From an uncultured Bacilli bacterium (GTDB lineage Bacteria; Bacillota_I; Bacilli_A; RF39; UBA660): a stretch of DNA of 15,967 nt. Positions 1 through 6,314 of this stretch are shown here, piece by piece; positions within the stretch are counted from its first letter, which is position 1, and each line of letters opens with the position of its first letter. The notes beneath the pieces are model-generated. The model was not told the DNA's origin. It saw only the letters and a program-made list of their open reading frames with translations, and made no database searches. The position numbers and the translations under genes are program-made. Location of the stretch: positions 1-15,967 of the forward strand of contig CAKPPI010000018.1 of the NCBI GenBank assembly GCA_934177545.1, read 5' to 3'.

Positions 1-1
1 A

Positions 2-10
2 TGGTATAAT
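2..10 (+). promoter_or_regulatory. Extended -10 promoter element upstream of the first RNA/634-aa gene
   Basis: TGGTATAAT is a perfect extended -10 (TG, one base, TATAAT at 5-10). The -35 would lie outside the window. Transcription would start near 17, giving a leader of about 245 nt before the ATG at 263. The same nine bases occur on the minus strand at 2592-2600, and a related TGGTAATAT lies at 2184-2192. Confidence 0.5.
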
Positions 11-16
11 GGTTAT

Positions 17-157
17 AGAATTAAATTGTTTATTTATTTGTTGTGATGGTTTCGAACTATCTTAACTATCGCACCAGATTGATAGGAAACTCGAACTTTT
101 CGAGTTTAAGTAATAGATTAGGGCTGTTATGAAACAAAATAATTTCATGACAGCCAC
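17..157 (+). ncRNA. Candidate structured RNA or leader, copy 1
   Basis: Successive hairpins are visible. Hairpin I is GATGGTT (45-51) with AACTATC (55-61). A second AACTATC at 64-70 could compete for the same partner, and CTATC (66-70) can also pair with GATAG (81-85). GCACCA (71-76) and GATTGATA (77-84) follow. Hairpin II is a perfect 9-bp stem, AAACTCGAA (87-95) with TTCGAGTTT (99-107), loop CTT. Then comes AGTAATA (109-115). Hairpin III is a 13-bp stem, 122-134 with 143-155, containing one G-U pair. No U-tract follows it, so a terminator is unlikely there. The order of elements matches the element at 2199-2338. I do not recognise a known riboswitch class. It could be a cis leader of the downstream gene or a separate RNA; the 3' end is a guess. 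Confidence 0.42.
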
Positions 158-178
158 TTTCAATAAAAATCTACGTGT

Positions 179-229
179 TTAATAAAAATATAAAAAATAA
201 AGATAATGGTTTTGAATTGTAAAACCGTT
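179..229 (+). promoter_or_regulatory. Possible internal promoter and leader hairpin before the 634-aa gene
   Basis: TTAATA (179-184), a 17-base spacer and GATAAT (202-207) form a plausible secondary promoter. Overlapping it, AATGGTTTT (205-213) pairs with AAAACCGTT (221-229) across a 7-base loop, with one U-G wobble. The hairpin ends about 20 bases before the weak ribosome site AGGA (250-253), so it does not hide that site. Both assignments are by eye. Confidence 0.25.
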
Positions 230-262
230 GTGTTATAACTTAATTGATTAGGATTTGATAGT

Positions 263-2167
263 ATGGAAAAGATTGATAGTAGACAATTGATTAGATATTT
301 GAAATTGAACTCTAATGATTTAGGTGTACTTTTAAATGTTTTTTCTAGCAGTGATTACAATGAAGCTTTAGAGCAAATTAATGTTGGCGCATTTATTTTT
401 AATAATATAAATGATGAAAACATAATAAGAAATTTATTATTAGATTCTGAAACTTTAAAAAAAATAGATAATAATTATTTGATAGATTTGATTTATGATT
501 TGCAAAATGATGAGTCAAAAGTTGAAATGTTAAGTAATAAAAATATTTTAAATAGAGTTAATATTTATGCATTAAAAGAATTTATTAAGGATTTTTCTTT
601 AGAATTGCAAACTCAATTATTAAATAATTCTGAGATATTAAGAAAATTTTGTTCTTTTAATATTAATGAAACTGCTAAAATTATAGAAGATTTATATATT
701 AAAAATAATGTAGAAATACCAATTATATTAAAAAAGTATTATGAATATATAAAAAAAACATATAATTCAAATTCTAACATAATGAGAAAGTTAAATTATA
801 ATTTAGTTAAAAAAATAATATTTGAAAATGATTTTGAGGAAAAATATAATAATATAGAAAAAATATTTCTTCAAGATGATATTCCTGAATTTGCAAAAAT
901 ATTTTTGGTATTTAAATTTTTAAATCCTAAATTAGAATGTTTTGATAGAAACCGTTCATTATTGTCTATGGAATATTTCTTTCGAGATAGATTAAATGAG
1001 AAGCTTGCACCACAATTAAAAAACGATTATGTTAAACAATATATAATTAAACATTTTAATAAAAACTTTGAAAATTTAGAAACTGATAAACAAACAAAAA
1101 TAATTAATGATGTTAAGTTTATGTTTATATATAATGATATTGCAAGAATTTCTATTTTTTCCAATAATTCATCTCTTAGAGATTATCTGAAAAAACTTGA
1201 AGAAGGAAATTCATTATATTTAAGTATTATAAATGGGAATGTTCAGTATAATTTACTTGATGAAAATGAACTTGAATTATTAAATTTTTTTGAAAAAAGT
1301 TTAGAAAGGCTAAAGGAATTTACCCAAACAAGAAATGATATTGAATTAGAAAATAAAAACATAGTTGAAAAAATAAGGATTATATCAGATTATTTTCATC
1401 CTACGAATAGATATTCCCTTTTAGATAGAATAGTTAGAAGTTTTTTCTATCAATTAGGATATACCTCTTATGAACAACTAATAAATGAAATGGATAAGAT
1501 TATTCTTTTAACTACAGAAAAAGGGGTCATTAATGAAGAAAGTATTGGAGACAATGACTTTAAACTAAAAAATAACGATTTTGTGAGGTTTATTGGTGAT
1601 ATAAATGTTTTTATTGATTCGGTTGAGAATGGTAATTTTTCAAAAGAATATTTAGGAATGATAAATGGGACCATAAATTTTGATTCAACACCAGGTGATA
1701 TAGATTTTTTCAAAATAGTAACAGAAGATAATAAAGCTATTCAACCTGATTCATTTTTTAAAAAATCTTTTACCTATGAATGGCTTGGTAATATATATGT
1801 TGTAATTAGAAATAATAACAATATAAACATAACTAGAAATGAAGTGGATGAAATAAATTGTGAATATGATTCTAAAAAAATTGAGGCATTTCAAATTGGT
1901 TTTGATGGAATTAACCATTGGGGAATTAGAACAGGTATATCAATGACAGATGTTGATTATATATTAATTGATACTGAAAAGAGTCAAGATAATTATATTG
2001 ATATAGAAATATTAAAAAATACTTTGGTTAAAAAAGAAATTTATATTCCAGTTTATACTTTATCTGGGAAAAAAGTTTTTTCTTATAAAGAATTTATTTC
2101 ATCACAAAATGGTATTGATTTAGATAAAGAAAATATTATTCTTCAAAATAATGCTCGACATTTATAA
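263..2167 (+). CDS. Uncharacterised 634-aa protein: N-terminal helical repeats plus conserved-looking C-terminal domain
   Basis: I cannot name this protein. Residues about 55-147 contain three degenerate tandem helical repeats of 30-31 residues, starting near 55, 86 and 116. Each has the pattern LL-(D/N)-(S/N)-x-x-(I/L)-L-x-(K/R) followed by an amphipathic helix ending in I-x-D-(L/F). The middle is helical and Asn/Lys-rich. The last 180 residues change to a mixed alpha/beta look, with FSKEYLG (459-465), DSTPGDID (474-481), FDGINHWGIRTG (547-558) and IYIPVY (593-598). No signal peptide or membrane segment is seen, so it is probably cytoplasmic. The ATG at 263 has AGGA nine bases upstream. It sits alone behind a long structured leader. 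Its DNA is poorer in G/C than the housekeeping genes (lines 661-720 and 1081-1140 have 10 and 9 G/C in 60), which suggests transfer or relaxed selection. That it is coding is near certain; its role is unknown. Confidence 0.85.
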   Translation: MEKIDSRQLIRYLKLNSNDLGVLLNVFSSSDYNEALEQINVGAFIFNNINDENIIRNLLLDSETLKKIDNNYLIDLIYDLQNDESKVEMLSNKNILNRVNIYALKEFIKDFSLELQTQLLNNSEILRKFCSFNINETAKIIEDLYIKNNVEIPIILKKYYEYIKKTYNSNSNIMRKLNYNLVKKIIFENDFEEKYNNIEKIFLQDDIPEFAKIFLVFKFLNPKLECFDRNRSLLSMEYFFRDRLNEKLAPQLKNDYVKQYIIKHFNKNFENLETDKQTKIINDVKFMFIYNDIARISIFSNNSSLRDYLKKLEEGNSLYLSIINGNVQYNLLDENELELLNFFEKSLERLKEFTQTRNDIELENKNIVEKIRIISDYFHPTNRYSLLDRIVRSFFYQLGYTSYEQLINEMDKIILLTTEKGVINEESIGDNDFKLKNNDFVRFIGDINVFIDSVENGNFSKEYLGMINGTINFDSTPGDIDFFKIVTEDNKAIQPDSFFKKSFTYEWLGNIYVVIRNNNNINITRNEVDEINCEYDSKKIEAFQIGFDGINHWGIRTGISMTDVDYILIDTEKSQDNYIDIEILKNTLVKKEIYIPVYTLSGKKVFSYKEFISSQNGIDLDKENIILQNNARHL

Positions 2168-2183
2168 AAAATCATTTTATTTA

Positions 2184-2192
2184 TGGTAATAT
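2184..2192 (+). promoter_or_regulatory. Possible extended -10 for RNA copy 2
   Basis: TGGTAATAT (TG, one base, TAATAT) lies just after the 634-aa gene and 7-8 bases before the first hairpin of RNA copy 2. Initiation would fall near 2199. No good -35 is seen. Confidence 0.3.
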
Positions 2193-2198
2193 ATTTTT

Positions 2199-2338
2199 AG
2201 TTAGTAAGTAAGCATTACTTACTATCATCTTTTTGTCTAGAGATTGTTAGACTAACTCCTTACCAGCACCATAGTGATTGATACTCGAGCTTTTTGAGTA
2301 GTAATAAACATTAACTAGAAGTACTGTTTAGTTTTTTG
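2199..2338 (+). ncRNA. Candidate structured RNA, copy 2, with a terminator-like end
   Basis: It begins with a perfect 10-bp hairpin, TAGTAAGTAA (2202-2211) with TTACTTACTA (2215-2224), which could instead be the 3' hairpin of the preceding gene. The elements shared with copy 1 follow in the same order. Hairpin I is GTCTA (2235-2239) with TAGAC (2248-2252). Next are GCACCA (2266-2271) and GATTGATA (2276-2283). Hairpin II is TACTCGA (2282-2288) with TTGAGTA (2294-2300), where a G-U pair replaces a G-C pair of copy 1. AGTAATA (2300-2306) leads to hairpin III (2313-2333) and a run of T. Sequence differs between copies while pairing is kept, which favours a real RNA structure. Function unknown. 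Confidence 0.42.
2313..2338 (+). terminator. Weak Rho-independent terminator or attenuator
   Basis: AACTAGA (2313-2319) pairs with TTTAGTT (2327-2333), including one G-U, around a 7-base loop. Six T (2332-2337) follow. The stem is AT-rich and weak. It precedes a small ORF at 2365, so it could end a free RNA or act as an attenuator. Confidence 0.35.
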
Positions 2339-2364
2339 TTATTATAAGGAAAGTGCAAAGTTTT

Positions 2365-2579
2365 ATGGCAAAAGTAAAAATATTAGAAAAATATGGCTGT
2401 GATTTAGATTGTAAAGATGATGATTCTAATACATTAACTTCTAATGGAAGAATGTATATAAGATTAACAACTTCTTTCGTGATTATTTTTTTGCTAATAT
2501 AATTAATTTAAATGAATTTTCTGAACTAATATTTAAAATCTATGGTAAAATATACATGAAAAGACTCCTTTATTTTTGA
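2365..2579 (+). pseudogene. Small ORF, probably frameshifted remnant
   Basis: An ATG at 2365, with AAGGA about 14 bases upstream, opens a 45-codon frame ending at TAA 2500-2502. Its last ten residues are a hydrophobic run (FVIIFLLI) that looks unlike the polar part before it. Around 2445-2475 another frame takes over and stays open to TGA 2577-2579. It reads as ordinary soluble protein, with FFRDYFFANI and NLNEFSELIFKIYGK. A one-base shift between about 2445 and 2475 would give one product of about 71 residues, so I read this as a broken gene. The alternative is a genuine 45-aa peptide (2365-2502) with a hydrophobic tail, as in small toxins. No family recognised. It follows RNA copy 2 as the 634-aa gene follows RNA copy 1. 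Confidence 0.35.
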
Positions 2580-2600
2580 TTTTACAGGTATATTATACCA
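2540..2600 (-). promoter_or_regulatory. Orphan minus-strand promoter, SD and five-codon ORF
   Basis: Read on the minus strand, TGGTATAAT (extended -10, plus coordinates 2592-2600) is followed by AAGGAG (2565-2570), seven bases, then ATG (2555-2557). The frame closes after five codons (M-Y-I-L-P) at TAG (2540-2542). The -10 overlaps the perfect 13-base palindrome GGTATATTATACC (2587-2599), which could be an operator. A transcript from here would be antisense to the broken ORF and to RNA copy 2. It may be a relic of a lost gene, a leader peptide or an antisense RNA promoter. Confidence 0.35.
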
Positions 2601-2661
2601 TGAATCTTTTCTTTTTTTATGCATTCCGATAAATTTTTACTCCGTCTCAAAACATGTTAAA
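2580..2661. other. Gene-free AT-rich spacer
   Basis: Together with the RNA and broken ORF described separately, this completes the stretch 2168-2714 that lacks an intact gene. Apart from the palindrome at 2587-2599 I see no ORF, repeat or stable hairpin here. Confidence 0.5.
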
Positions 2662-2707
2662 TTGACAAAAAGCTTATTTTATTATATAATATGTCCACTT
2701 AAGGGGG
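2662..2707 (+). promoter_or_regulatory. Consensus sigma-A promoter and strong SD for the 938-aa gene
   Basis: TTGACA (2662-2667), a 17-base spacer and TATAAT (2685-2690) match the vegetative consensus at all twelve positions. Start would be near 2697, giving a leader under 20 nt. AAGGGGG (2701-2707) sits seven bases before the ATG at 2715. Strong constitutive expression is expected unless it is repressed. Confidence 0.8.
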
Positions 2708-2714
2708 AATAATT

Positions 2715-5531
2715 ATGTTTAATAAAGATGAGTATTTAAAAGAACTAGAAGAGAAAATGAGAGAAAACATTTTGCATGAATTCTTTAAAGTTAAATATGC
2801 TAATAAGAAAGGGAGAATATTAATAGCTTCCTCTGTGATAGCTGAAAATCCTTCAAAAATTTTAAGTATGGCTGGAATAACTGATAGAGATGTTAATTAT
2901 TTGATGGCTGCTGTGGCTCAATATATGAATGCATCACATTCTTCTTATTCTAAAAATAATTCTTCTAATTTACCATTTGTTGTTAAATCGATAATAGAAA
3001 GAGGAGCTTTTGCTGATAGTTTTGATGATAGTAAGTATTTAGCAACATTATTCTATTTAACTAGTACTGATAATAAATATAATAAACTTGCTACCGATGT
3101 TATGTACAATTATATTGACGAAAAATTAACAAAGATAAAAATAACAACCTTGAATAGTAAAGAGAAATTTATAGAAGCTTTAGACAAAGTAGAACAAATT
3201 ACTAGCGATGAAAATTATGAAGTTACAACTGATGATATGAATATATTAAAAAAATTGTACTACAGTACTGTTGGCTTGGATAAAGCATCTTTTTTCCTTG
3301 AAGTTTTTTCTTACTGTAGAGATGAAATTGATTATTCATTATTAACTAAATTTTTAAAATTAGATGAAAAAACTTATAAGAATAAATATTTTAATGGTAA
3401 GCAATTAATTGAAAACATAAAAAGAAAAGAATATACCAGCGATGAATTGAAATTTATTAAACTATTAGCAGCAAATATTGGGTTTGATCATGTTGATGTT
3501 TTAGAAAAAGCTAATGTACTTAATTATGCTTTTGATCTTGATTCTATAAAAACTGATTTTTCTAGTGTGATGAATTTTATTAAAACATTTGATGACTGTA
3601 CTTATACAGATGAGATTGTTAATTTTAAAAATCTTACTAATTCGCTAGACTTAACTAGAAGAAGATTAAGCTGTAATCTGTCTTATTCTAATGATACAAA
3701 AAAAATAAAATATTTATATAATACATATAGAAAAGAAAAATTTGAATTTAAGTTTGATGAGTTTAATAATTATATAAATAGTATAAAAGAAGAAGAAAAT
3801 TTAGAAAAAAACATTGCTAACTGCAAGGTAAATACTAATAATACTGACTTTGATTTTTATACTTTTTCTTACATGATAGGAAGTTTAAGTAAGTCTGATA
3901 TATTAGATAAGTTTGCTCCTTACATACCATATTTATTAGAAACCAAAAGTGGTAGAGAATATTTTTTACCACTGATAGAAAAGGAAAAAGAAACTATTAG
4001 AGAAACAGAAGAAATATATACTATAGACACTTTAAAAAGATTATTACCACTTGCTAAACATCTTTCAACTTTGTCTGATTATACAGTTGAAAATTATCTA
4101 GATAAGTATGGTAGTATAGAAGATATCCAAAAATTTAAAGAGGTTTGCAACTGGTTAAGAAAAAGATACAAGGATTTATTTAAAAACTCAATTGATAGTG
4201 AAATAAATGAGGTAAATGATAGGTGTAGAAGCATGAAAGAAGCTAGTGATTACTTTAATTCATTACCTCTAAAAGAACTAAATATTGCTAGAGTTCGTGA
4301 TTATTATGATAAAACAAGATATTTTGCTTCAGCAAAAATTGTGAATAATCATGCTTTAGGAAGAAAAACTCTAGATGATATATATCGCTCTGTATATAAA
4401 GAAAGAATTGACAAAATATCTCTAAAAGAATCTAGAGAATTCCTACTTTTAATTGGGGAAGGAAAAAGCTTAACTGAATATATAGATACTAAAGATTATG
4501 ATTATAATCAAGCATTTGAGATTCTTTCTTTTGCAAGTGAGAAAATTGATGATAAAAAAGCATTATCTTTGGTTGTTTCATCGCTTGAAAGAGAAATAAA
4601 AGATAAAGAAAGAAAAGAAGAATTTAGAAAAGCTGAAAATTTAGTTAACATCTTTAAAAATAGTAATTTTAGTAGTATGAATGAATTTTATACTTATATT
4701 TCAAGTAAATACAATATTTCTATGAAACAACAAATGTCATTATTTACTATTGCAAGAGAAGATGAAGAACTTGCTAAAATAATCCAAAATAAGAAAATTG
4801 AAATTAGTGAAATTCAAGCAGAAAAAGCAGGAGAACGTACTAGGGAAAATGCAAAGAAAAGAACAGAGGATAATATTGAAAAGTATGGAGTAGAAGCAGT
4901 AAAAGCTATGAGATCATTTGTTAATAAGGATATAACTACTATTAGTAATTTTTGTAAAGCTTCAGGAATAAGCGTAAAAGAATTTAATCTTTTTAGAAAA
5001 GTATGTGCTAATATTGATAATGATCTTACAGAAGAGGTTAATGAGAAATGTAGAGAAACTAGTAGAAAATTTGTTGAGACAATGCTTCGTTCATCAAGAG
5101 AAATTGCTTTAGAAATGAAAAGATGCCACAAAGAAAAAGAACCATATGATTTATATGAACATTATGAAAAATACGGTTTATCTCCTTATTTAATAGCAAA
5201 TATTTCATCAAGATTTAAAAGTGACAAAGCTAGTAAACTAATAAATCAATATATGAAACTTCATAAAGATATTTTTGAAGATGTAACTGTTTCAAAAATA
5301 GAAAGAATGAAAAGACAAACGTCAATTTATAATGCAAACTTTTATCTAGAAAATATTAGTGTATCTTATAGTAAGAAAAATGTGGAACGAGCAGTTACTA
5401 GTTTAAAAGAAAAAGGTATTCCTTTATGCAATGGTACTTTATATCGAGCTTTAGTAAAAGAAAATGAAAACAATAAAAGTGGTAAAAAAGTATATCAACT
5501 TACTACTAATAATACACTTAAAGTTAATTAG
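2715..5531 (+). CDS. Uncharacterised 938-aa all-helical protein with several HTH-like segments
   Basis: Not a family I recognise. The protein is charged, almost wholly helical and has no signal peptide or membrane segment. From the middle on I see a recurring pattern: an aromatic-rich helix, a (K)-Y/S-G/N-x-S turn, a second amphipathic helix and then a long Lys/Glu helix. Instances lie near residues 457-480 (YLDKYG at 461-466), 657-680 (YTYISSKYN), 743-765 (ISNFCKASG) and 812-835 (YEHYEKYG). The C-terminus (889-916) reads LKEKGIPLCNGTLYRAL, which resembles the turn and recognition helix of a winged HTH. DNA or RNA binding is therefore inferred, not shown. Start: ATG with perfect SD spacing. 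The stop lies 12 bases before the next gene with no terminator between, so the two are cotranscribed. G/C content is as low as in the 634-aa gene. Confidence 0.85.
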   Translation: MFNKDEYLKELEEKMRENILHEFFKVKYANKKGRILIASSVIAENPSKILSMAGITDRDVNYLMAAVAQYMNASHSSYSKNNSSNLPFVVKSIIERGAFADSFDDSKYLATLFYLTSTDNKYNKLATDVMYNYIDEKLTKIKITTLNSKEKFIEALDKVEQITSDENYEVTTDDMNILKKLYYSTVGLDKASFFLEVFSYCRDEIDYSLLTKFLKLDEKTYKNKYFNGKQLIENIKRKEYTSDELKFIKLLAANIGFDHVDVLEKANVLNYAFDLDSIKTDFSSVMNFIKTFDDCTYTDEIVNFKNLTNSLDLTRRRLSCNLSYSNDTKKIKYLYNTYRKEKFEFKFDEFNNYINSIKEEENLEKNIANCKVNTNNTDFDFYTFSYMIGSLSKSDILDKFAPYIPYLLETKSGREYFLPLIEKEKETIRETEEIYTIDTLKRLLPLAKHLSTLSDYTVENYLDKYGSIEDIQKFKEVCNWLRKRYKDLFKNSIDSEINEVNDRCRSMKEASDYFNSLPLKELNIARVRDYYDKTRYFASAKIVNNHALGRKTLDDIYRSVYKERIDKISLKESREFLLLIGEGKSLTEYIDTKDYDYNQAFEILSFASEKIDDKKALSLVVSSLEREIKDKERKEEFRKAENLVNIFKNSNFSSMNEFYTYISSKYNISMKQQMSLFTIAREDEELAKIIQNKKIEISEIQAEKAGERTRENAKKRTEDNIEKYGVEAVKAMRSFVNKDITTISNFCKASGISVKEFNLFRKVCANIDNDLTEEVNEKCRETSRKFVETMLRSSREIALEMKRCHKEKEPYDLYEHYEKYGLSPYLIANISSRFKSDKASKLINQYMKLHKDIFEDVTVSKIERMKRQTSIYNANFYLENISVSYSKKNVERAVTSLKEKGIPLCNGTLYRALVKENENNKSGKKVYQLTTNNTLKVN

Positions 5532-5543
5532 AATGGTACTAAA

Positions 5544-6218
5544 ATGCAAGAAAAAGAATGGGAAATATATTGTGAAAAAGCAGAGAAATTGTTAATAGAA
5601 GGATTGGAGAAGGGGCTTATAAGTCTTTATGATGATAAATTGATAGAAAAACTGCGTAATATATATTATGGAGGACTTCCTGCTTCGATAATTTTGTTAT
5701 CTGATGCTATGACAAATGGATATTGTTATGATAGAGCTTTCTTGCTGGCTAGAGCATTTCTAGATACAGATGATGATATTAACTTGATTTATGCGACAGT
5801 AGATAGTTTAAGACTTAATCCTGAATACATTTGTGATGCTCCTTTATATGCAGATCACTGTATCGTTTCACGAACGACTAAAGATGGAAGATGTTTAATT
5901 TATGATACTTCAACGGGATTTGTTTATGATAAAGAAATGTACTGGTTAATAGAAAATCCTAAAATTAGAAAAATAGATAATAAAGAATCTATTAGAAAAT
6001 TCTTGTTAGAAGAAGAAAAAATAAATCCAAATTGTACCAAAAGTGATAAATATGTGGCAGAAATAATTTTACCTATGCTTGAGGTGAAAGCCTTGCAAGA
6101 AGATGAGATGTACTCGGCTAAAGGAATAGGATTGTTACAAAGAGAAATAGAACACTATAAACAAGAGATTGGTTATACTACAAAAAATAAGTTGCTTATC
6201 AAAACTGATAAAAATTAA
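5544..6218 (+). CDS. 224-aa protein with transglutaminase/papain-like Cys-His-Asp arrangement
   Basis: The core shows NGYCYDRA (Cys61 at the start of a helix), then DHCIV (His105 on a strand), then LIYDTSTG (Asp121). Order and spacing (44 and 16 residues) fit the catalytic triad of the transglutaminase-like/cysteine-protease fold, in which a helix N-terminal Cys is followed by strand-borne His and Asp. The substrate (peptide cleavage, crosslinking or amide transfer) cannot be told. The first 50 and last 80 residues are helical and charged. No export signal is seen, so it probably acts in the cytoplasm. It is the second gene of the unit with the 938-aa protein, 12 bases downstream. It has no convincing SD of its own, so translation is likely coupled. 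It is followed at once by a terminator. The enzymatic assignment is inference; that it is coding is secure. Confidence 0.75.
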   Translation: MQEKEWEIYCEKAEKLLIEGLEKGLISLYDDKLIEKLRNIYYGGLPASIILLSDAMTNGYCYDRAFLLARAFLDTDDDINLIYATVDSLRLNPEYICDAPLYADHCIVSRTTKDGRCLIYDTSTGFVYDKEMYWLIENPKIRKIDNKESIRKFLLEEEKINPNCTKSDKYVAEIILPMLEVKALQEDEMYSAKGIGLLQREIEHYKQEIGYTTKNKLLIKTDKN

Positions 6219-6248
6219 AAGATTATTTGAAAAAAAGTAATCTTTTTT
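6217..6248 (+). terminator. Rho-independent terminator after the 938-aa/224-aa unit
   Basis: AAAAGATTA (6217-6225, beginning inside the stop codon) pairs perfectly with TAATCTTTT (6238-6246) around a 12-base loop, and T6 runs from 6243 to 6248. It closes the two-gene unit. Confidence 0.75.
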
Positions 6249-6270
6249 ACTTACGAAAAAAATTAAAATG

Positions 6271-6310
6271 TGATATATTGTAAAAGCTGTTAAAAAGCAA
6301 GAAAGAGGTG
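6271..6310 (+). promoter_or_regulatory. Likely promoter and SD for the MATE fusion gene
   Basis: TGATATATT contains an extended -10 (TATATT at 6274-6279). The -35 position (6251-6256) is poor. GAGGTG (6305-6310) is the ribosome site, four bases before the ATG at 6315. Confidence 0.45.
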
Positions 6311-6314
6311 TTTT

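Noticed and set aside
45..61. tRNA T-arm-like sequence on the minus strand (GATAG, TTCGAAA, CCATC)
   Set aside because: One stem pair is mismatched and no acceptor, anticodon or D arm can be drawn around it; the plus-strand hairpin explains the symmetry.
1468..1713. Minus-strand ORFs at 1468-1713, 4814-5131, 8626-8832, 10467-10667 and 11312-11557
   Set aside because: Each lies wholly inside a well-supported plus-strand gene and reads as Ser/Leu-rich antisense translation with no SD or family motif.
2202..2224. Terminator of the 634-aa gene
   Set aside because: The 10-bp hairpin is perfect but the T-run starts several bases later; position just after a possible -10 fits the 5' hairpin of RNA copy 2 equally well, so I did not call it a terminator.
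2235..2262. Integron attC-like site (GTTAGAC core in RNA copy 2)
   Set aside because: GTTAGAC fits the GTTRRRY core, but the matching RYYYAAC partner is missing, copy 1 lacks both boxes, and no integrase is present.
5533..5545. ATG at 5533 as start of the 224-aa gene
   Set aside because: It is in another frame; the ATG at 5544 is the only usable start for the triad-bearing frame.
1..6300. CRISPR array, insertion sequence or prophage
   Set aside because: No regularly spaced repeats, transposase, integrase, terminal inverted repeats or phage structural genes were found.
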